Source: Mycolicibacterium grossiae (GTDB taxonomy: Bacteria; Actinomycetota; Actinomycetes; Mycobacteriales; Mycobacteriaceae). Taken from it: a stretch of DNA of 64,000 bases. This document shows positions 17,623 through 26,477 of the stretch, piece by piece. The translations under genes and the position numbers were made by a program. Under the pieces are notes generated by a model. That model did no database searches. It was not told the origin of the DNA and worked only from the letters and a program-made list of their open reading frames with translations. Numbering within the stretch: position 1 is the first letter of the stretch; the number at the start of each line of letters is the position of its first letter. The DNA is taken from the NCBI RefSeq assembly GCF_008329645.1, contig NZ_CP043474.1:5270001-5334000 (forward strand), written 5' to 3'.

Positions 17623-17669
17623 ACGCCGTGTGGGCGTCGCCGAACACGTCGGCGACGCCCACACGGCGT
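17623..17669. terminator. Bidirectional terminator hairpin
   Basis: A 21-bp perfect stem (17623-17643 with 17649-17669) with loop ACACG lies between the convergent small membrane-protein gene and the nitroreductase-like gene. It serves both directions. Confidence 0.75.
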
Positions 17670-17683
17670 GGACGCGTGCGGTT

Positions 17684-18118
17684 CTACTCGACGACGAAGA
17701 CCGGGATCTGACGGTCGGTCTTGGTCTGGTACTCGGCGTAGGGCGGGTAGGCCTCGACCGCGAGCTTCCACCAGTGCTCGCGCTCCTCGCCGGAGATCTC
17801 GCGGGCGGTGCCCTCGAGAACCTTCTCGCCGTCCTGCACCGTCACGGCGGAGTTGGCCTTGACGTTGAAGTACCAGCTCGGGTGCTTCGGATCGCCGCCC
17901 TTGGACGCCACCATGGCGTACTTGCCGTTCTCCTCGACGCGCATCAGCGGCACGTACCGCTTCTTGCCGGATTGCGCGCCGGTCGTCGTGAAGAGCACGA
18001 TCGGGCGGTCGAGGACCTCGACGCCGTCGGTCGTGCCCTGCGCCAGGATGCGCTCGGTCTGTTCGCGGACCCAGTCGGTGGGGCTCAGTTCGGCTTCACT
18101 CACGTCCGGCGCCAACAC
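17684..18118 (-). CDS. Deazaflavin-dependent nitroreductase-family protein
   Basis: 144 aa of the DUF385/Ddn family, small split-barrel enzymes using cofactor F420. The family signature is RPIVLFTTTGAQSGKKRYVPL followed by ASKGGDPKHPSWYFNVKAN. The GTG at 18118 opens the frame; a GTG at 18103 would give a start at SEAELSPTDW and is equally plausible. Substrate is unknown. It follows an LLM-class oxidoreductase in the same direction, 14 bp apart, which may share F420. Confidence 0.85.
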   Translation of the reverse strand: MLAPDVSEAELSPTDWVREQTERILAQGTTDGVEVLDRPIVLFTTTGAQSGKKRYVPLMRVEENGKYAMVASKGGDPKHPSWYFNVKANSAVTVQDGEKVLEGTAREISGEEREHWWKLAVEAYPPYAEYQTKTDRQIPVFVVE

Positions 18119-18132
18119 CGGATCGTCGAGCG

Positions 18133-19062
18133 TTATTCCCGCACCGGCGTGTCGTGCGGCGTGTCGCGTCCGGTGAACTGCGCGGCCACGTCGGCGACCC
18201 GCCGCACCTGATCGATGTCGACGCTGGTAGGGATCAAGTGCACCTCGTCGGCGCCGATGTCCTCGAAGCGCCGCAGGACGGCCAGCAGGTCCTCCTCGTC
18301 ACCGGCCCACCCCGTGGTCGGGGCCATCGCGTCGACGAACTCCTCGGGAATCCAGTTCATGTACCGGCGCAGATGCCGGTGCACCTGAGCGCGCGCCGCG
18401 TCGCGAGGGCCCATCGCGAACCAGAAGCTCGTCGCCAGCCGGGGCGCCGGCTTGCCGGCCTCGGCCCACGCCGTACGCGCCACGTCGAACAGCTCGGCCT
18501 CGCGGTCGACGTTCAGGTCGAGCGTCGTCCCCGCCACGCCGTCGGCCCACGCCGCGGCGCTGCGGATGGTCTTCGGCCCGATCGTGCCGACCACCAGTCG
18601 CGGACCGGGCGACTGCACCGGCCGCGGCCCCACCGGCAACACGGAGTCGGCGACCTTCTCCCCCGCCCACACCCGCTTCATCACGGCCACCCGCTCGGCC
18701 ATCCCCCGCATGGTCTGCGTCGCGGTGTCGGCGCCGACGGACGCATAGTCCTCGTGCCGTCCACCGACGCCCAACCCGACCGTGAGCCGCCCACCGCTGA
18801 GCAGGTCGCCCGTCGCGAGTGACTTCGCCAGCAACACCGGGTCGTGCAACTGCGGGACGATGACCGTGGTGACCAGCCGGACGCGGTCGGTCCATGCCGA
18901 CAGCGCACCGAGCAGCGTCAGCGACTCGGGGTTGTCGAAGCAGATCCGCTCACCCCAGCACAGCGACGAGAACGGGCCGCCGTCGACGAGCCGGGCCCAC
19001 GCCTTCAGGGTGGCGGCGTCGAGGTTGGGCTCCATCACCGGCATCGTCATCCCGATCTGCAC
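18133..19062 (-). CDS. LLM-class F420/flavin-dependent oxidoreductase
   Basis: 309 aa, bacterial-luciferase-like TIM barrel. It contains TVGLGVGGRHEDYASVG and the barrel segment LATSFWFAMGP. The GTG at 19062 (QIGMTMPVMEP) is preferred: CAGAAT lies 6 nt upstream and this is the usual family N-terminus. A longer frame reaches 19113. With the downstream Ddn-like protein it forms a probable F420-dependent redox pair. Confidence 0.85.
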   Translation of the reverse strand: MQIGMTMPVMEPNLDAATLKAWARLVDGGPFSSLCWGERICFDNPESLTLLGALSAWTDRVRLVTTVIVPQLHDPVLLAKSLATGDLLSGGRLTVGLGVGGRHEDYASVGADTATQTMRGMAERVAVMKRVWAGEKVADSVLPVGPRPVQSPGPRLVVGTIGPKTIRSAAAWADGVAGTTLDLNVDREAELFDVARTAWAEAGKPAPRLATSFWFAMGPRDAARAQVHRHLRRYMNWIPEEFVDAMAPTTGWAGDEEDLLAVLRRFEDIGADEVHLIPTSVDIDQVRRVADVAAQFTGRDTPHDTPVRE

Positions 19063-19081
19063 GTGCGGATTCTGGCACGCC

Positions 19082-19097
19082 CGGGGGTTTTCCCCCG
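19082..19097. promoter_or_regulatory. Palindrome CGGGGGTTTTCCCCCG
   Basis: A perfect inverted repeat in the divergent gap between the LLM oxidoreductase (starting 19062) and the histidine kinase (starting 19155). Its position upstream of the -10 of the left gene suggests an operator. Confidence 0.35.
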
Positions 19098-19142
19098 TCG
19101 GAATCTCCGGCAATCGCCGTGTCGCGGGCGCCGCGCGGTCCC

Positions 19143-19148
19143 TAGGTT
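19143..19148 (+). promoter_or_regulatory. -10 box of histidine kinase gene
   Basis: TAGGTT, 6 nt before ATG 19155; leaderless arrangement. Confidence 0.4.
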
Positions 19149-19154
19149 GAGGTC

Positions 19155-20486
19155 ATGGTCGACGTGATGACGCCCTCCGAACCCCTGGACGCGCCGGTCG
19201 CGGGCCCCGCGCCCGCCACCGCTGCCGAAGGTCCCGCGCCGGTGCGCCGCATCGGGCTGGTGCCGACGGCGTCGATGGTCAGCGGCGCCGCCCTCGGCAT
19301 CGTGTGGTTCTGGATTCCGCTCGGGCTGTTGATCGGCGGGGTGTCGGCGATCCCGTCGGTGGTCGGCTTCGCGCTCGCCGTCGTCGTGTTCGTCTACCTC
19401 GTCCGCGGCATCGACCGGGTGGAACGCGTGCGCAGCGAGGCCGTGTTCGGGATGGGCATCGGCGTACCGCCGCGAAAGCAGTCCCCGTACACCGGGTTCC
19501 AGGGGTGGGCGCACCAGCTCTGGCTGGACCTCGGCAGCGCCCGGTTCTGGAAGGCGTTCGGCCACCACTACCTCCGGTTGGCCTACGACATCCTCGCGAC
19601 GGGGGTCGCACTCGCGCTGGTGGTGTTCGCCTTCGCCGCACCGGCCGTCGCCACCGCCATCGACGCGAGCGACGACGCCGCCGGGCTCGCCTTCGTTTCA
19701 CCGCCACTGGCGTGGCTGCTGGCGGTCGTGGCCGTTGCGGCGGCCGTCGCGATCCTCGTGGTGGCGCCGGCGCTCGACGCGCGCATCGACCGGTGGCTGC
19801 TGCCGCCGTCGGCGACGGCCGCCCTGCAGCACGAGGTCACCGCCCTGACCGACGCACGGGAGGGCGCCGTTTCCTCCGCCCACACCGAGCGCAGCCGCAT
19901 CGAACGCGACCTGCACGACGGCGTGCAACCGCGGCTGGTGTCGCTCGCCATGACGATCGGCCTGGCTCGCACCAAGCTCGACAGCGATCCCGCCGAGGCG
20001 CGCACGCTGATCGAGGAGGCCCACGACAGTGCCAAGAGCGCACTGGCCGAACTGCGCAACGTCGTCCGCGGGATCGCGCCGACCATCCTGTCCGACCGCG
20101 GCCTGGACGCCGCGCTCTCGGCGGTCGTGCAGCGTACGCAGAGCGCGGGCGTGCCGACGACGCTCGACGTACACCTGCCGCGGCGGCTGCCCGAGGAGGT
20201 CGAGGCGTGCGCGTACTTCGTCGTCGCCGAGGCACTCACCAACGTCGTCAAGCACGCCCGCGCCGGTCAGGCGATCGTCACCGTGCGACTCGACGAGTCC
20301 GCCGACACGCTGCACGTCTCGGTGTTCGACGACGGTGTCGGCGGCGCGGAGGCACCGGCCGGCGAGAACACCACCGGCCTGCGGGGTCTCGGCGACCGGG
20401 TGCGCGCCGCCCGTGGCACGTTCACCGTGACCAGCCCCGCCACCGGCCCGACGATCGTGACGGCGGTGCTGCCATGCGCATCGTGA
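19155..20486 (+). CDS. NarL-type sensor histidine kinase
   Basis: 443 aa. An N-terminal Pro/Ala region is followed by a four-helix membrane sensor module (PF13796-like, about 38-205). The HisKA_3 dimerisation box ERDLHDGVQPRLVSL contains the phosphorylated H254, and the HATPase_c domain has EALTNVVKHA and GLRGLGDRV. It overlaps the response-regulator start by 13 bp. The signal is unknown; the sensor family is embedded in the membrane and often responds to envelope conditions. Confidence 0.9.
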   Translation: MVDVMTPSEPLDAPVAGPAPATAAEGPAPVRRIGLVPTASMVSGAALGIVWFWIPLGLLIGGVSAIPSVVGFALAVVVFVYLVRGIDRVERVRSEAVFGMGIGVPPRKQSPYTGFQGWAHQLWLDLGSARFWKAFGHHYLRLAYDILATGVALALVVFAFAAPAVATAIDASDDAAGLAFVSPPLAWLLAVVAVAAAVAILVVAPALDARIDRWLLPPSATAALQHEVTALTDAREGAVSSAHTERSRIERDLHDGVQPRLVSLAMTIGLARTKLDSDPAEARTLIEEAHDSAKSALAELRNVVRGIAPTILSDRGLDAALSAVVQRTQSAGVPTTLDVHLPRRLPEEVEACAYFVVAEALTNVVKHARAGQAIVTVRLDESADTLHVSVFDDGVGGAEAPAGENTTGLRGLGDRVRAARGTFTVTSPATGPTIVTAVLPCAS

Positions 20487-21118
20487 TCGCCGAGGACTCC
20501 GCGCTGCTGCGTGCCGGCATCGAGCGCATCCTGGGCGACGCCGGGCACGACGTCGTCGCGGGCGTCGCCGACGCCACCGACCTGCTCCGCATCGTCAACG
20601 AGCTGCGGCCCGACCTCGCGATCCTCGACGTGCGGATGCCGCCGACCTTTACCGACGAGGGCATCCGCGCGGCGGCGCTGCTGCGCAGTCAGAACCCCGA
20701 ATCGCCGGTGCTGGTGCTCTCGCACTACGTCGAGGAGCGCTACGCCGCGGACCTGATCGCCTCGGACACCCGCGGATTCGGCTACCTCCTCAAGGACCGG
20801 GTGGCCGACGTGCCGGCCTTCCTCGACGCCGTCACCGTCGTCGGCGGCGGCGGCACGGTGCTCGACCCCGAGGTGGTGTCGCAGATCCTGGTGCGGTCCC
20901 GGCAGCGCTCGGCGCTCGATGCGCTCAGCCCGCGGGAGACCGAGGTGCTGCAGCTGATGGCCGAGGGCCGCACCAACTCCGCCATCGCCGCCGCACTGCA
21001 CGTCTCGGTCGGATCGGCCGAGAAGCACATCGCCTCCATCTTCACCAAGCTCGGCCTCGCCCCCGACGAGAGCGAGAACCGCCGCGTCCTCGCCGTCCTG
21101 CGCTACCTCGAATCCTGA
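20474..21118 (+). CDS. NarL/FixJ-family response regulator
   Basis: 214 aa. Receiver domain with acidic pocket EDS, phosphoacceptor D52 in ILDVRMPP and K in YLLKDRVAD. C-terminal LuxR helix-turn-helix has LSPRETEVLQLMAEGRTNSAIAAAL. ATG 20474 lies inside the kinase 3' end, so the pair is coupled. Its stop lies within the first unit of an 18-bp tandem repeat that leads into the next gene, probably part of the same operon. Confidence 0.95.
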   Translation: MRIVIAEDSALLRAGIERILGDAGHDVVAGVADATDLLRIVNELRPDLAILDVRMPPTFTDEGIRAAALLRSQNPESPVLVLSHYVEERYAADLIASDTRGFGYLLKDRVADVPAFLDAVTVVGGGGTVLDPEVVSQILVRSRQRSALDALSPRETEVLQLMAEGRTNSAIAAALHVSVGSAEKHIASIFTKLGLAPDESENRRVLAVLRYLES

Positions 21119-21176
21119 ACCGACCTCGAATCCTGAACCGACCTCGAATCACGAACCGACCTCGAATCATGAACCG
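21105..21176. repeat. Four 18-bp tandem repeats
   Basis: Unit ACCTCGAATCCTGAACCG at 21105, 21123, 21141 and 21159, the last two copies with one or two substitutions. The first unit contains the response-regulator stop; in the fourth unit CCTGA has become CATGA, creating an ATG at 21169 in frame with the next gene. Confidence 0.85.
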
Positions 21177-21195
21177 ACCGAGAGGGAACCCCGTC

Positions 21196-22074
21196 GTGAC
21201 CACCATCGCTCCTCCCCCGCTCAGCCCCGGCGGCCGCACCGCGTTCCGGGTCTTCCTCGTCGTGGTCGCGACCGTCGCCGTGGTGGGCACCGTCGTCGCC
21301 CTCGGGGCGACGGCCTGGGGCGTCAGCACGTTCCGGGTCGTCGCCGACGAGAAGACGCTGCCGGCCGGCACCCGCACGCTGACGATCGACACCGGCGACG
21401 TCCCCGCCGCCGTCCGGCTCCGCACCGACCGCGACGCCGTCGAACCGCGCATCACCATGCGCCTGCTCGACACCGCCCGTTCGGGCGAGCAGGCACTGGA
21501 CGTGCGCACCTCCGGCTCGGACACCCGCGTCGTCGTTGCCGGCGCCCGGGCCGACGTCCTGGGCTGGGGTCGGGCCGGCGAGATCACGGTGAGCCTGCCG
21601 CCCGAGACGTCCCGGCGGCTCGCGGTCACCACGCGGCAGGGCACTGGCGTGCTGTTCGCCGGCGCCGACCTCGACTCCCTGACCGCCACCAACGCCGACG
21701 GCGCGGTGGTGCTCGGCGGGTCGGCCCGTCGCCTCGAGGTGCGCACCCAGGACGCCGACGTCGTGACCCGCGAACCCGTCGCCGTCGCCGAGTCGTTCGT
21801 CGCCGACACGGTGAACGGCGACGTCACCGTCGACTTCGCCGACGCCGCCCCCGCGACGATCGAGGCGGCGACCGAGACGGGCGACGTCGCGCTCGGCCTG
21901 CCCGACCCCGGCCCCTACCTGGTGCGTGCTTCCGGCACGTCGACCCGGGTGCGGGTGTCGGAGACCGAGGATGCCGGCCGTGCCGCCGCCCGGGTCACCG
22001 TGCGCGCCGGTGACGGCAGTGCCGTGGTCGACCGGTCGGGTGCGCCGCGCCTCGCCCGGCACGACCGCCCCTGA
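21196..22074 (+). CDS. Membrane-anchored DUF4097-like protein
   Basis: 292 aa. A short N-terminus is followed by one membrane helix (about 17-40) and an extracytoplasmic, beta-rich region of repeated strands (LAVTTRQGTGVLFAGA, LTATNADGAVVLGGS, ADTVNGDVTVDFAD) typical of the putative-adhesin/DUF4097 beta-helix. GTG 21196 is chosen because GAGAGGGA stands 8 nt upstream; an ATG at 21169 generated by the tandem repeat has no such site. It follows the two-component genes and is probably their target or partner (inference). Confidence 0.75.
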   Translation: MTTIAPPPLSPGGRTAFRVFLVVVATVAVVGTVVALGATAWGVSTFRVVADEKTLPAGTRTLTIDTGDVPAAVRLRTDRDAVEPRITMRLLDTARSGEQALDVRTSGSDTRVVVAGARADVLGWGRAGEITVSLPPETSRRLAVTTRQGTGVLFAGADLDSLTATNADGAVVLGGSARRLEVRTQDADVVTREPVAVAESFVADTVNGDVTVDFADAAPATIEAATETGDVALGLPDPGPYLVRASGTSTRVRVSETEDAGRAAARVTVRAGDGSAVVDRSGAPRLARHDRP

Positions 22075-22140
22075 GCAGGGTTCATGTGAGCCGCCTATGA
22101 ATCGACTGGCGGCGGAACCGATGCTCGGCAGAATGAGGGC

Positions 22141-22908
22141 ATGACGACGTCGCAGGTCGGCGGTGCAGCGCCACGGCAAGCCGCGCTGGGCCGTCTGCCC
22201 CGCATGTACCGGGCCGACGGATCACCGATCCGGGCACTGCTAGTCGACGACGAACGCGCCCTGACCAACCTCGTCCAGATGGCGCTGAAGTTCGAGGGCT
22301 GGACGGTCGACGTCGCGCACGACGCCGCGGAGGCCGTCGCCCGCTACCGCGCCAACACCCCCGACGTCGTCGTCCTCGACATCATGCTGCCCGACATGGA
22401 CGGCCTCGGCGTACTCGAGCGGCTGCGGGAGTCGGGCGGCTACACCCCGATCCTGTTCCTCACCGCGCGCGACTCGGTCCGCGACCGCGTCAACGGCCTG
22501 ACCGCCGGCGGCGACGACTACATGACCAAGCCCTTCAGCCTCGAGGAACTGGTCGCGCGCCTGCGCGGGTTGCTGCGCCGCTCGGCGTATCTCACGCCCG
22601 AGGACGAGCAGGTACTCACCGTCGGCGACCTCGTCCTCGACGGCTCCAGCCACACGGTCACCCGCGGCGGCACCGACATCGCCCTCACGTCCACCGAATA
22701 CGAGCTGCTGCGCTTCCTGATGCGCAATCCCCGACGGGCGGTCGCCCGCCAGGAGATCCTGGATCGCGTGTGGAACTACGACTTCGGCGGTCGGTCCAGC
22801 ATCGTGGACCTCTACGTGTCCTACCTGCGCAAGAAGATCGACTCCGGTCGCGCACCCATGCTGCACACGGTGCGCGGCGTCGGCTACGCGCTGCGGCCCG
22901 TCGAATGA
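22141..22908 (+). CDS. OmpR/PhoB-family response regulator
   Basis: 255 aa. A 30-residue N-terminal extension precedes the receiver with D80 in VVVLDIMLPDMDG and K in YMTKPFS. The C-terminal winged helix contains LTSTEYELLRFLMRN and DLYVSYLRKKID. It closely resembles the second OmpR-type regulator in this window (40990-41733). CAGAAT 6 nt before ATG 22141 suggests a leaderless transcript. The stop overlaps the kinase start (ATGA). Confidence 0.93.
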   Translation: MTTSQVGGAAPRQAALGRLPRMYRADGSPIRALLVDDERALTNLVQMALKFEGWTVDVAHDAAEAVARYRANTPDVVVLDIMLPDMDGLGVLERLRESGGYTPILFLTARDSVRDRVNGLTAGGDDYMTKPFSLEELVARLRGLLRRSAYLTPEDEQVLTVGDLVLDGSSHTVTRGGTDIALTSTEYELLRFLMRNPRRAVARQEILDRVWNYDFGGRSSIVDLYVSYLRKKIDSGRAPMLHTVRGVGYALRPVE

Positions 22909-24431
22909 GCAGCGTGCGGCGCCGCGGCTGGCGCACCTGGCCGCTGCGCCGGCAGCTGGTGCTCGGCGTCTCCGCGGTGGTGGTGACGGTGCTCATCACG
23001 GTGGGCACCATGTCGGTGCTGACGCTGCGCTCGTCGGTGACCGGCATCGTCGACACCCAATTGACCGCTGCGGCAGACGGTTTCAGTCAGAGCGTGGCCA
23101 AGTACCGCGCGACGCCGCTGCCCGACGGCGGCGGACTGCCACCTGCGGACGCCGTCAAGCCGCTCCACCTCGTCATCGGGCAGGCACCGGGAAACATCAT
23201 CGTCGCGACCCGTGACGGACGGGTCGTCGACTCGGCCATGTTCGGTGACGGCGAGGCGACCGACGCACCCGCCGAAGCGGTCGCCGAGCTGACCGAGCAC
23301 GCCGAGCAGGTCGGCAGCGCGCACAACCTGTGGTTGTCGGGCCTCGGCAAGTACCGCATGACGAGCCGGACCAGCGGTCCCGGCGAGGTTCTGATCACCG
23401 CGGCGTCGCTGCGCCAGGCCAGCGCCGCCGCGACGCGCGAGACGATCATCGTCGCCGCGCTCACCGCGCTGGCGCTCATCGTCACGGCCGCGGGCACGTT
23501 GGCGATCGTGCGGGTGGCGCTACGTCCGCTCGGCCGGGTCGCCGCCACCGCCGCCGAGGTCGCCGCCACGCCACTGAGCCGCGACCGCTACGCCATCACC
23601 CCGCGCGTCCCCGCCGGCGACACCGACCCGCGCACCGAGGTCGGTCTGGTCGGCGACACGCTCAATCAACTGCTCGCGCACGTGGAGGGGGCGCTGACCG
23701 ACGTCGCCGCCTCCGACCGCCGCATGCGCCAGTTCATCACCGACGCCAGCCACGAACTGCGCACCCCGCTCGCGGCGATCGGCGGCTACGCCGAACTCAC
23801 CCGGCAGGACAGTTCCGTGCTGCCGGAGACCACCGAGTACTCGCTCGCGCGCATCGAGGCCGAGGCGGCGCGGATGAACGCGCTGGTGTCCGACCTGCTG
23901 CTGCTGGCCCGGTTGGACGAGGGCCAGGATCTGGAGAAGACCGACGTCGACCTGGCGGACCTGGTGGTCAACGCCGTCAACGACGTCGCGGTGTCCGCGC
24001 CCGCTCACCGGTGGACCACCACCGTGCCCGACGAACCGGCGTGGGTGCACGGCGACCGCGCGAAATTGCATCAGGCCGTGGCCAATCTGCTGGGCAACGC
24101 CCGCGACCACACGCCGGCGGGCACGACGGTGCTGGCCCGCGTCGTCGGTGGGGCGGCCATCCGGCTCGAGGTGCGCGACGACGGCCCGGGCATCGCTCCC
24201 GAACTGCAGCCGCACCTGTTCGAACGATTCGTCCGCGCCGACCGCGCGCGTTCCCGCGACTCCGGCAATTCGGGTCTGGGACTGGCGATTGCGCAGTCCA
24301 TCGTCGAGGCGCACGGCGGGACGATCACCGTGACCTCCGGCGGCGGCGCGACGTCGTTCACGATGACGCTCCCGGCCGCCGAACCGACACGCGCCTACGG
24401 TGAGGCCGACCTCGCCATGTCCCGGCAGTAG
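22905..24431 (+). CDS. Sensor histidine kinase (HisKA)
   Basis: 508 aa. Two membrane helices (about 18-42 and 180-203) flank a ~140-residue extracytoplasmic sensor. A HAMP region, HisKA box with H283 in DASHELRTPLAA, N box NLLGNARDHTPAG and G boxes DDGPGIAP and GLGLAIAQSIV follow. It is coupled to the upstream regulator by ATGA overlap. The extracytoplasmic ligand is unknown. Confidence 0.93.
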   Translation: MSSVRRRGWRTWPLRRQLVLGVSAVVVTVLITVGTMSVLTLRSSVTGIVDTQLTAAADGFSQSVAKYRATPLPDGGGLPPADAVKPLHLVIGQAPGNIIVATRDGRVVDSAMFGDGEATDAPAEAVAELTEHAEQVGSAHNLWLSGLGKYRMTSRTSGPGEVLITAASLRQASAAATRETIIVAALTALALIVTAAGTLAIVRVALRPLGRVAATAAEVAATPLSRDRYAITPRVPAGDTDPRTEVGLVGDTLNQLLAHVEGALTDVAASDRRMRQFITDASHELRTPLAAIGGYAELTRQDSSVLPETTEYSLARIEAEAARMNALVSDLLLLARLDEGQDLEKTDVDLADLVVNAVNDVAVSAPAHRWTTTVPDEPAWVHGDRAKLHQAVANLLGNARDHTPAGTTVLARVVGGAAIRLEVRDDGPGIAPELQPHLFERFVRADRARSRDSGNSGLGLAIAQSIVEAHGGTITVTSGGGATSFTMTLPAAEPTRAYGEADLAMSRQ

Positions 24432-24472
24432 ACCGGTCGGACCGGTCAGGCCGGTCGGGCCGCCCAGGCCGA

Positions 24473-25495
24473 TCAGGCCAACGTGGCCATGACGTCGGCG
24501 ACCGATCCCGTCCTCGCCTGCCGGAAACCGGTTCCCGCCCAGACGTTGACGCCACCGGGGTCACCGGCCTTGATCGCCGCCGCGCGCAGCGGGCTGGTCA
24601 GATAGTGGATCTCGGGATACCCGAACGGCGCGTCCGCGTCGTGGTCCACCACGAACCGGTTGCGCAGCCCACGGGCATACCGCCCGGAGAAGCACCGCGT
24701 CACCACGGTCTCGGTCAGCTCCGGATCCCGCAGCGCCGCGCGGTGCACCGGGCTGCTGCCCGCTTCGTCGGTCAGCAGGAACGCGGTACCCAATTGCGCG
24801 GCGACCGCGCCGAAGCCGAGGACGTCGGCGACGTCGGCCGCGCTCATCAACCCGCCGGCCGCCACCACCGGCACACCGAGACTCATCGCGGTGGCGCGGA
24901 CCAGTTGGTCGAGCGGCTGGGTGGCCGGTGAGGCCAGCGGGTCGAAGGTGCCGCGGTGCCCGCCGGCATTCGGTCCCTGCGCGGCGACCGCGTCGACACC
25001 GCGCGCCACGGCCTCCTGGCCCTCCGCCAGCGTCGTCACCGTCGCGACCGTGGTGATGCCGAGCCCTTTGAGCCGGTCGATCTCGGCGACCTCGGGCAGC
25101 GCGAACGTGAAGGACACCACCTCCGGCCGCAGGTCGCAGACCACGTCGAGCTTCGCCGCCCAGTCGTCGTCGTCCCAGCGCGGTTCGCCGATCCGCACGC
25201 CGTAGCGCGTCGCGTCGCCGTCGAGCCCGGCGGCGTAGCGGTGCACGGCGTCGGCCGACGCCACGTTCGGCTGCGGCACGAACAGGTTCACCCCCAGCGG
25301 GCCGGTGGTGAGCGCGCGGGCCGCGGTGACGCGCTCCGCGAGTGCATCGGCGCGCAGGTAGCCGGCGGCCAGGAAGCCGAGCCCACCGGCATTCGTTGCG
25401 GCAGCGGCCAGTTCGGGCGTGCTCGGACCGCCCGCCATGGGCGCCGCGAGCACCGGAACCGTCAGACCGCGCAGGTCGAAGTCAGCCGTGGGCAT
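24473..25495 (-). CDS. Nitronate monooxygenase / 2-nitropropane dioxygenase family
   Basis: 340 aa FMN TIM-barrel. Family motifs are LAAPMAGGPSTPELAAA at the N-terminus, the catalytic region AQGPNAGGHRG and the FMN phosphate loop VVAAGGLMSAADVADVLGFGA. It oxidises alkyl nitronates in characterised relatives. ATG 25495 is preferred over 25504 because CAGGAT sits 7 nt upstream of the former and overlaps the latter. It is divergent from a small VOC protein. Confidence 0.88.
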   Translation of the reverse strand: MPTADFDLRGLTVPVLAAPMAGGPSTPELAAAATNAGGLGFLAAGYLRADALAERVTAARALTTGPLGVNLFVPQPNVASADAVHRYAAGLDGDATRYGVRIGEPRWDDDDWAAKLDVVCDLRPEVVSFTFALPEVAEIDRLKGLGITTVATVTTLAEGQEAVARGVDAVAAQGPNAGGHRGTFDPLASPATQPLDQLVRATAMSLGVPVVAAGGLMSAADVADVLGFGAVAAQLGTAFLLTDEAGSSPVHRAALRDPELTETVVTRCFSGRYARGLRNRFVVDHDADAPFGYPEIHYLTSPLRAAAIKAGDPGGVNVWAGTGFRQARTGSVADVMATLA

Positions 25496-25549
25496 GGGCT
25501 CCATCCTGCACCGTCGACACCCCCGGCGGGGACGGTGTTGACTCGATGC

Positions 25550-25939
25550 ATGGCCATTGCGTTCAACCACACCATCGTGGCCGCCCGCAACCGCGCGGAG
25601 TCGGCCCGCTTCTTCACCGAGCTGTTCGGGCTGCCCGCCGCCGCGGAGTTCGGCCCGTTCCTCGCCGTCGGCGTCGAGCACGGCGTCAGCCTCGACTTCG
25701 CCCAGGTCGGCGCGGACGCCGAGATCCACCCCCAGCATTATGCGTTCCTGGTGTCCGAGGACGACTTCGACGCCATCTACGGCCGGATCCGCGACCGCGG
25801 ACTGCCGCACTGGGCCGATCCGCACGGCCGCCTTCCCGGCGCGATCAACCACCACGACGGGGGCCGCGGCGTCTACTTCCAGGACCCGTCGGGGCACTAT
25901 CTGGAGATCATCACCCAGCCCTACGGCTCCGGCGGCTGA
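25550..25939 (+). CDS. VOC (glyoxalase/bleomycin-resistance fold) protein
   Basis: 129 aa, one vicinal-oxygen-chelate unit. Metal-ligand candidates are H8 in FNHTIVAARN, a mid-domain His and E near the C-terminus in HYLEIITQPYG. The pattern GRGVYFQDPSGHYLEI is typical of dioxygenase-like VOC proteins. Substrate unknown. It converges on the Rrf2 gene with a 6-bp gap. Confidence 0.85.
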   Translation: MAIAFNHTIVAARNRAESARFFTELFGLPAAAEFGPFLAVGVEHGVSLDFAQVGADAEIHPQHYAFLVSEDDFDAIYGRIRDRGLPHWADPHGRLPGAINHHDGGRGVYFQDPSGHYLEIITQPYGSGG

Positions 25940-25945
25940 CGGTCG

Positions 25946-26416
25946 TCAGCCGTGGCCGCGTTGCTCCTCCTGGGTGAGGTAGTCCTCCGCGAGCCCGGCG
26001 ACGTGGTCGGGTAGGGCACCGGAGGCCACCGCGGCGAGGCTGGTCTCCTCGAGCACCGCCCGCATGCTGGCCCGCAGTGCCCGCCAGACGTCGGTGAGCG
26101 CGGCGGTGGGACCGGAGTACGGCAGGTCCCCCAGCCCGATGTCGCGGACGCTGGCCAGCGGACCGTCGATGCAGCGCAGCACGTCGGCGATGCTGATCTC
26201 CGCCGCGGGCCGGGCCAGCTCGTAACCGCCGTCGCGGCCGCGGTGGCTGCGCACCAGCCGGTCGGTGCGCAGATCGGACAGGATGTCGACGAGGAACTGC
26301 GCCGGGATGCCCTGCGCCCGGGCCAAGTCATCGGTCTTGACCAGCACGCCGTCGTCCACCGTCGCCAGCTGGACCATCGCCCGCACGGCGTACTCCGCCT
26401 TGGCCGACATCCGCAT
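25946..26416 (-). CDS. Rrf2-family regulator lacking Fe-S cysteines
   Basis: 156 aa. The N-terminal winged helix contains SAKAEYAVRAMVQLA and the recognition segment LVRSHRGRDGGYELARPA. The region where IscR-type members carry three cysteines has only one Cys (LRCIDG), so cluster sensing is unlikely. That is the CymR-like type, known in Firmicutes to sense cysteine metabolism, and a corresponding gene lies near cysDN in M. tuberculosis. Control of the nearby sulfate-activation operon is inferred. The start may be ATG 26416 or 26410. Confidence 0.85.
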   Translation of the reverse strand: MRMSAKAEYAVRAMVQLATVDDGVLVKTDDLARAQGIPAQFLVDILSDLRTDRLVRSHRGRDGGYELARPAAEISIADVLRCIDGPLASVRDIGLGDLPYSGPTAALTDVWRALRASMRAVLEETSLAAVASGALPDHVAGLAEDYLTQEEQRGHG

Positions 26417-26477
26417 GTCAGGAGATCATGCCATCGACACGGCTGCGCCCACGTGCCACACGAGCGACCATCGACAC

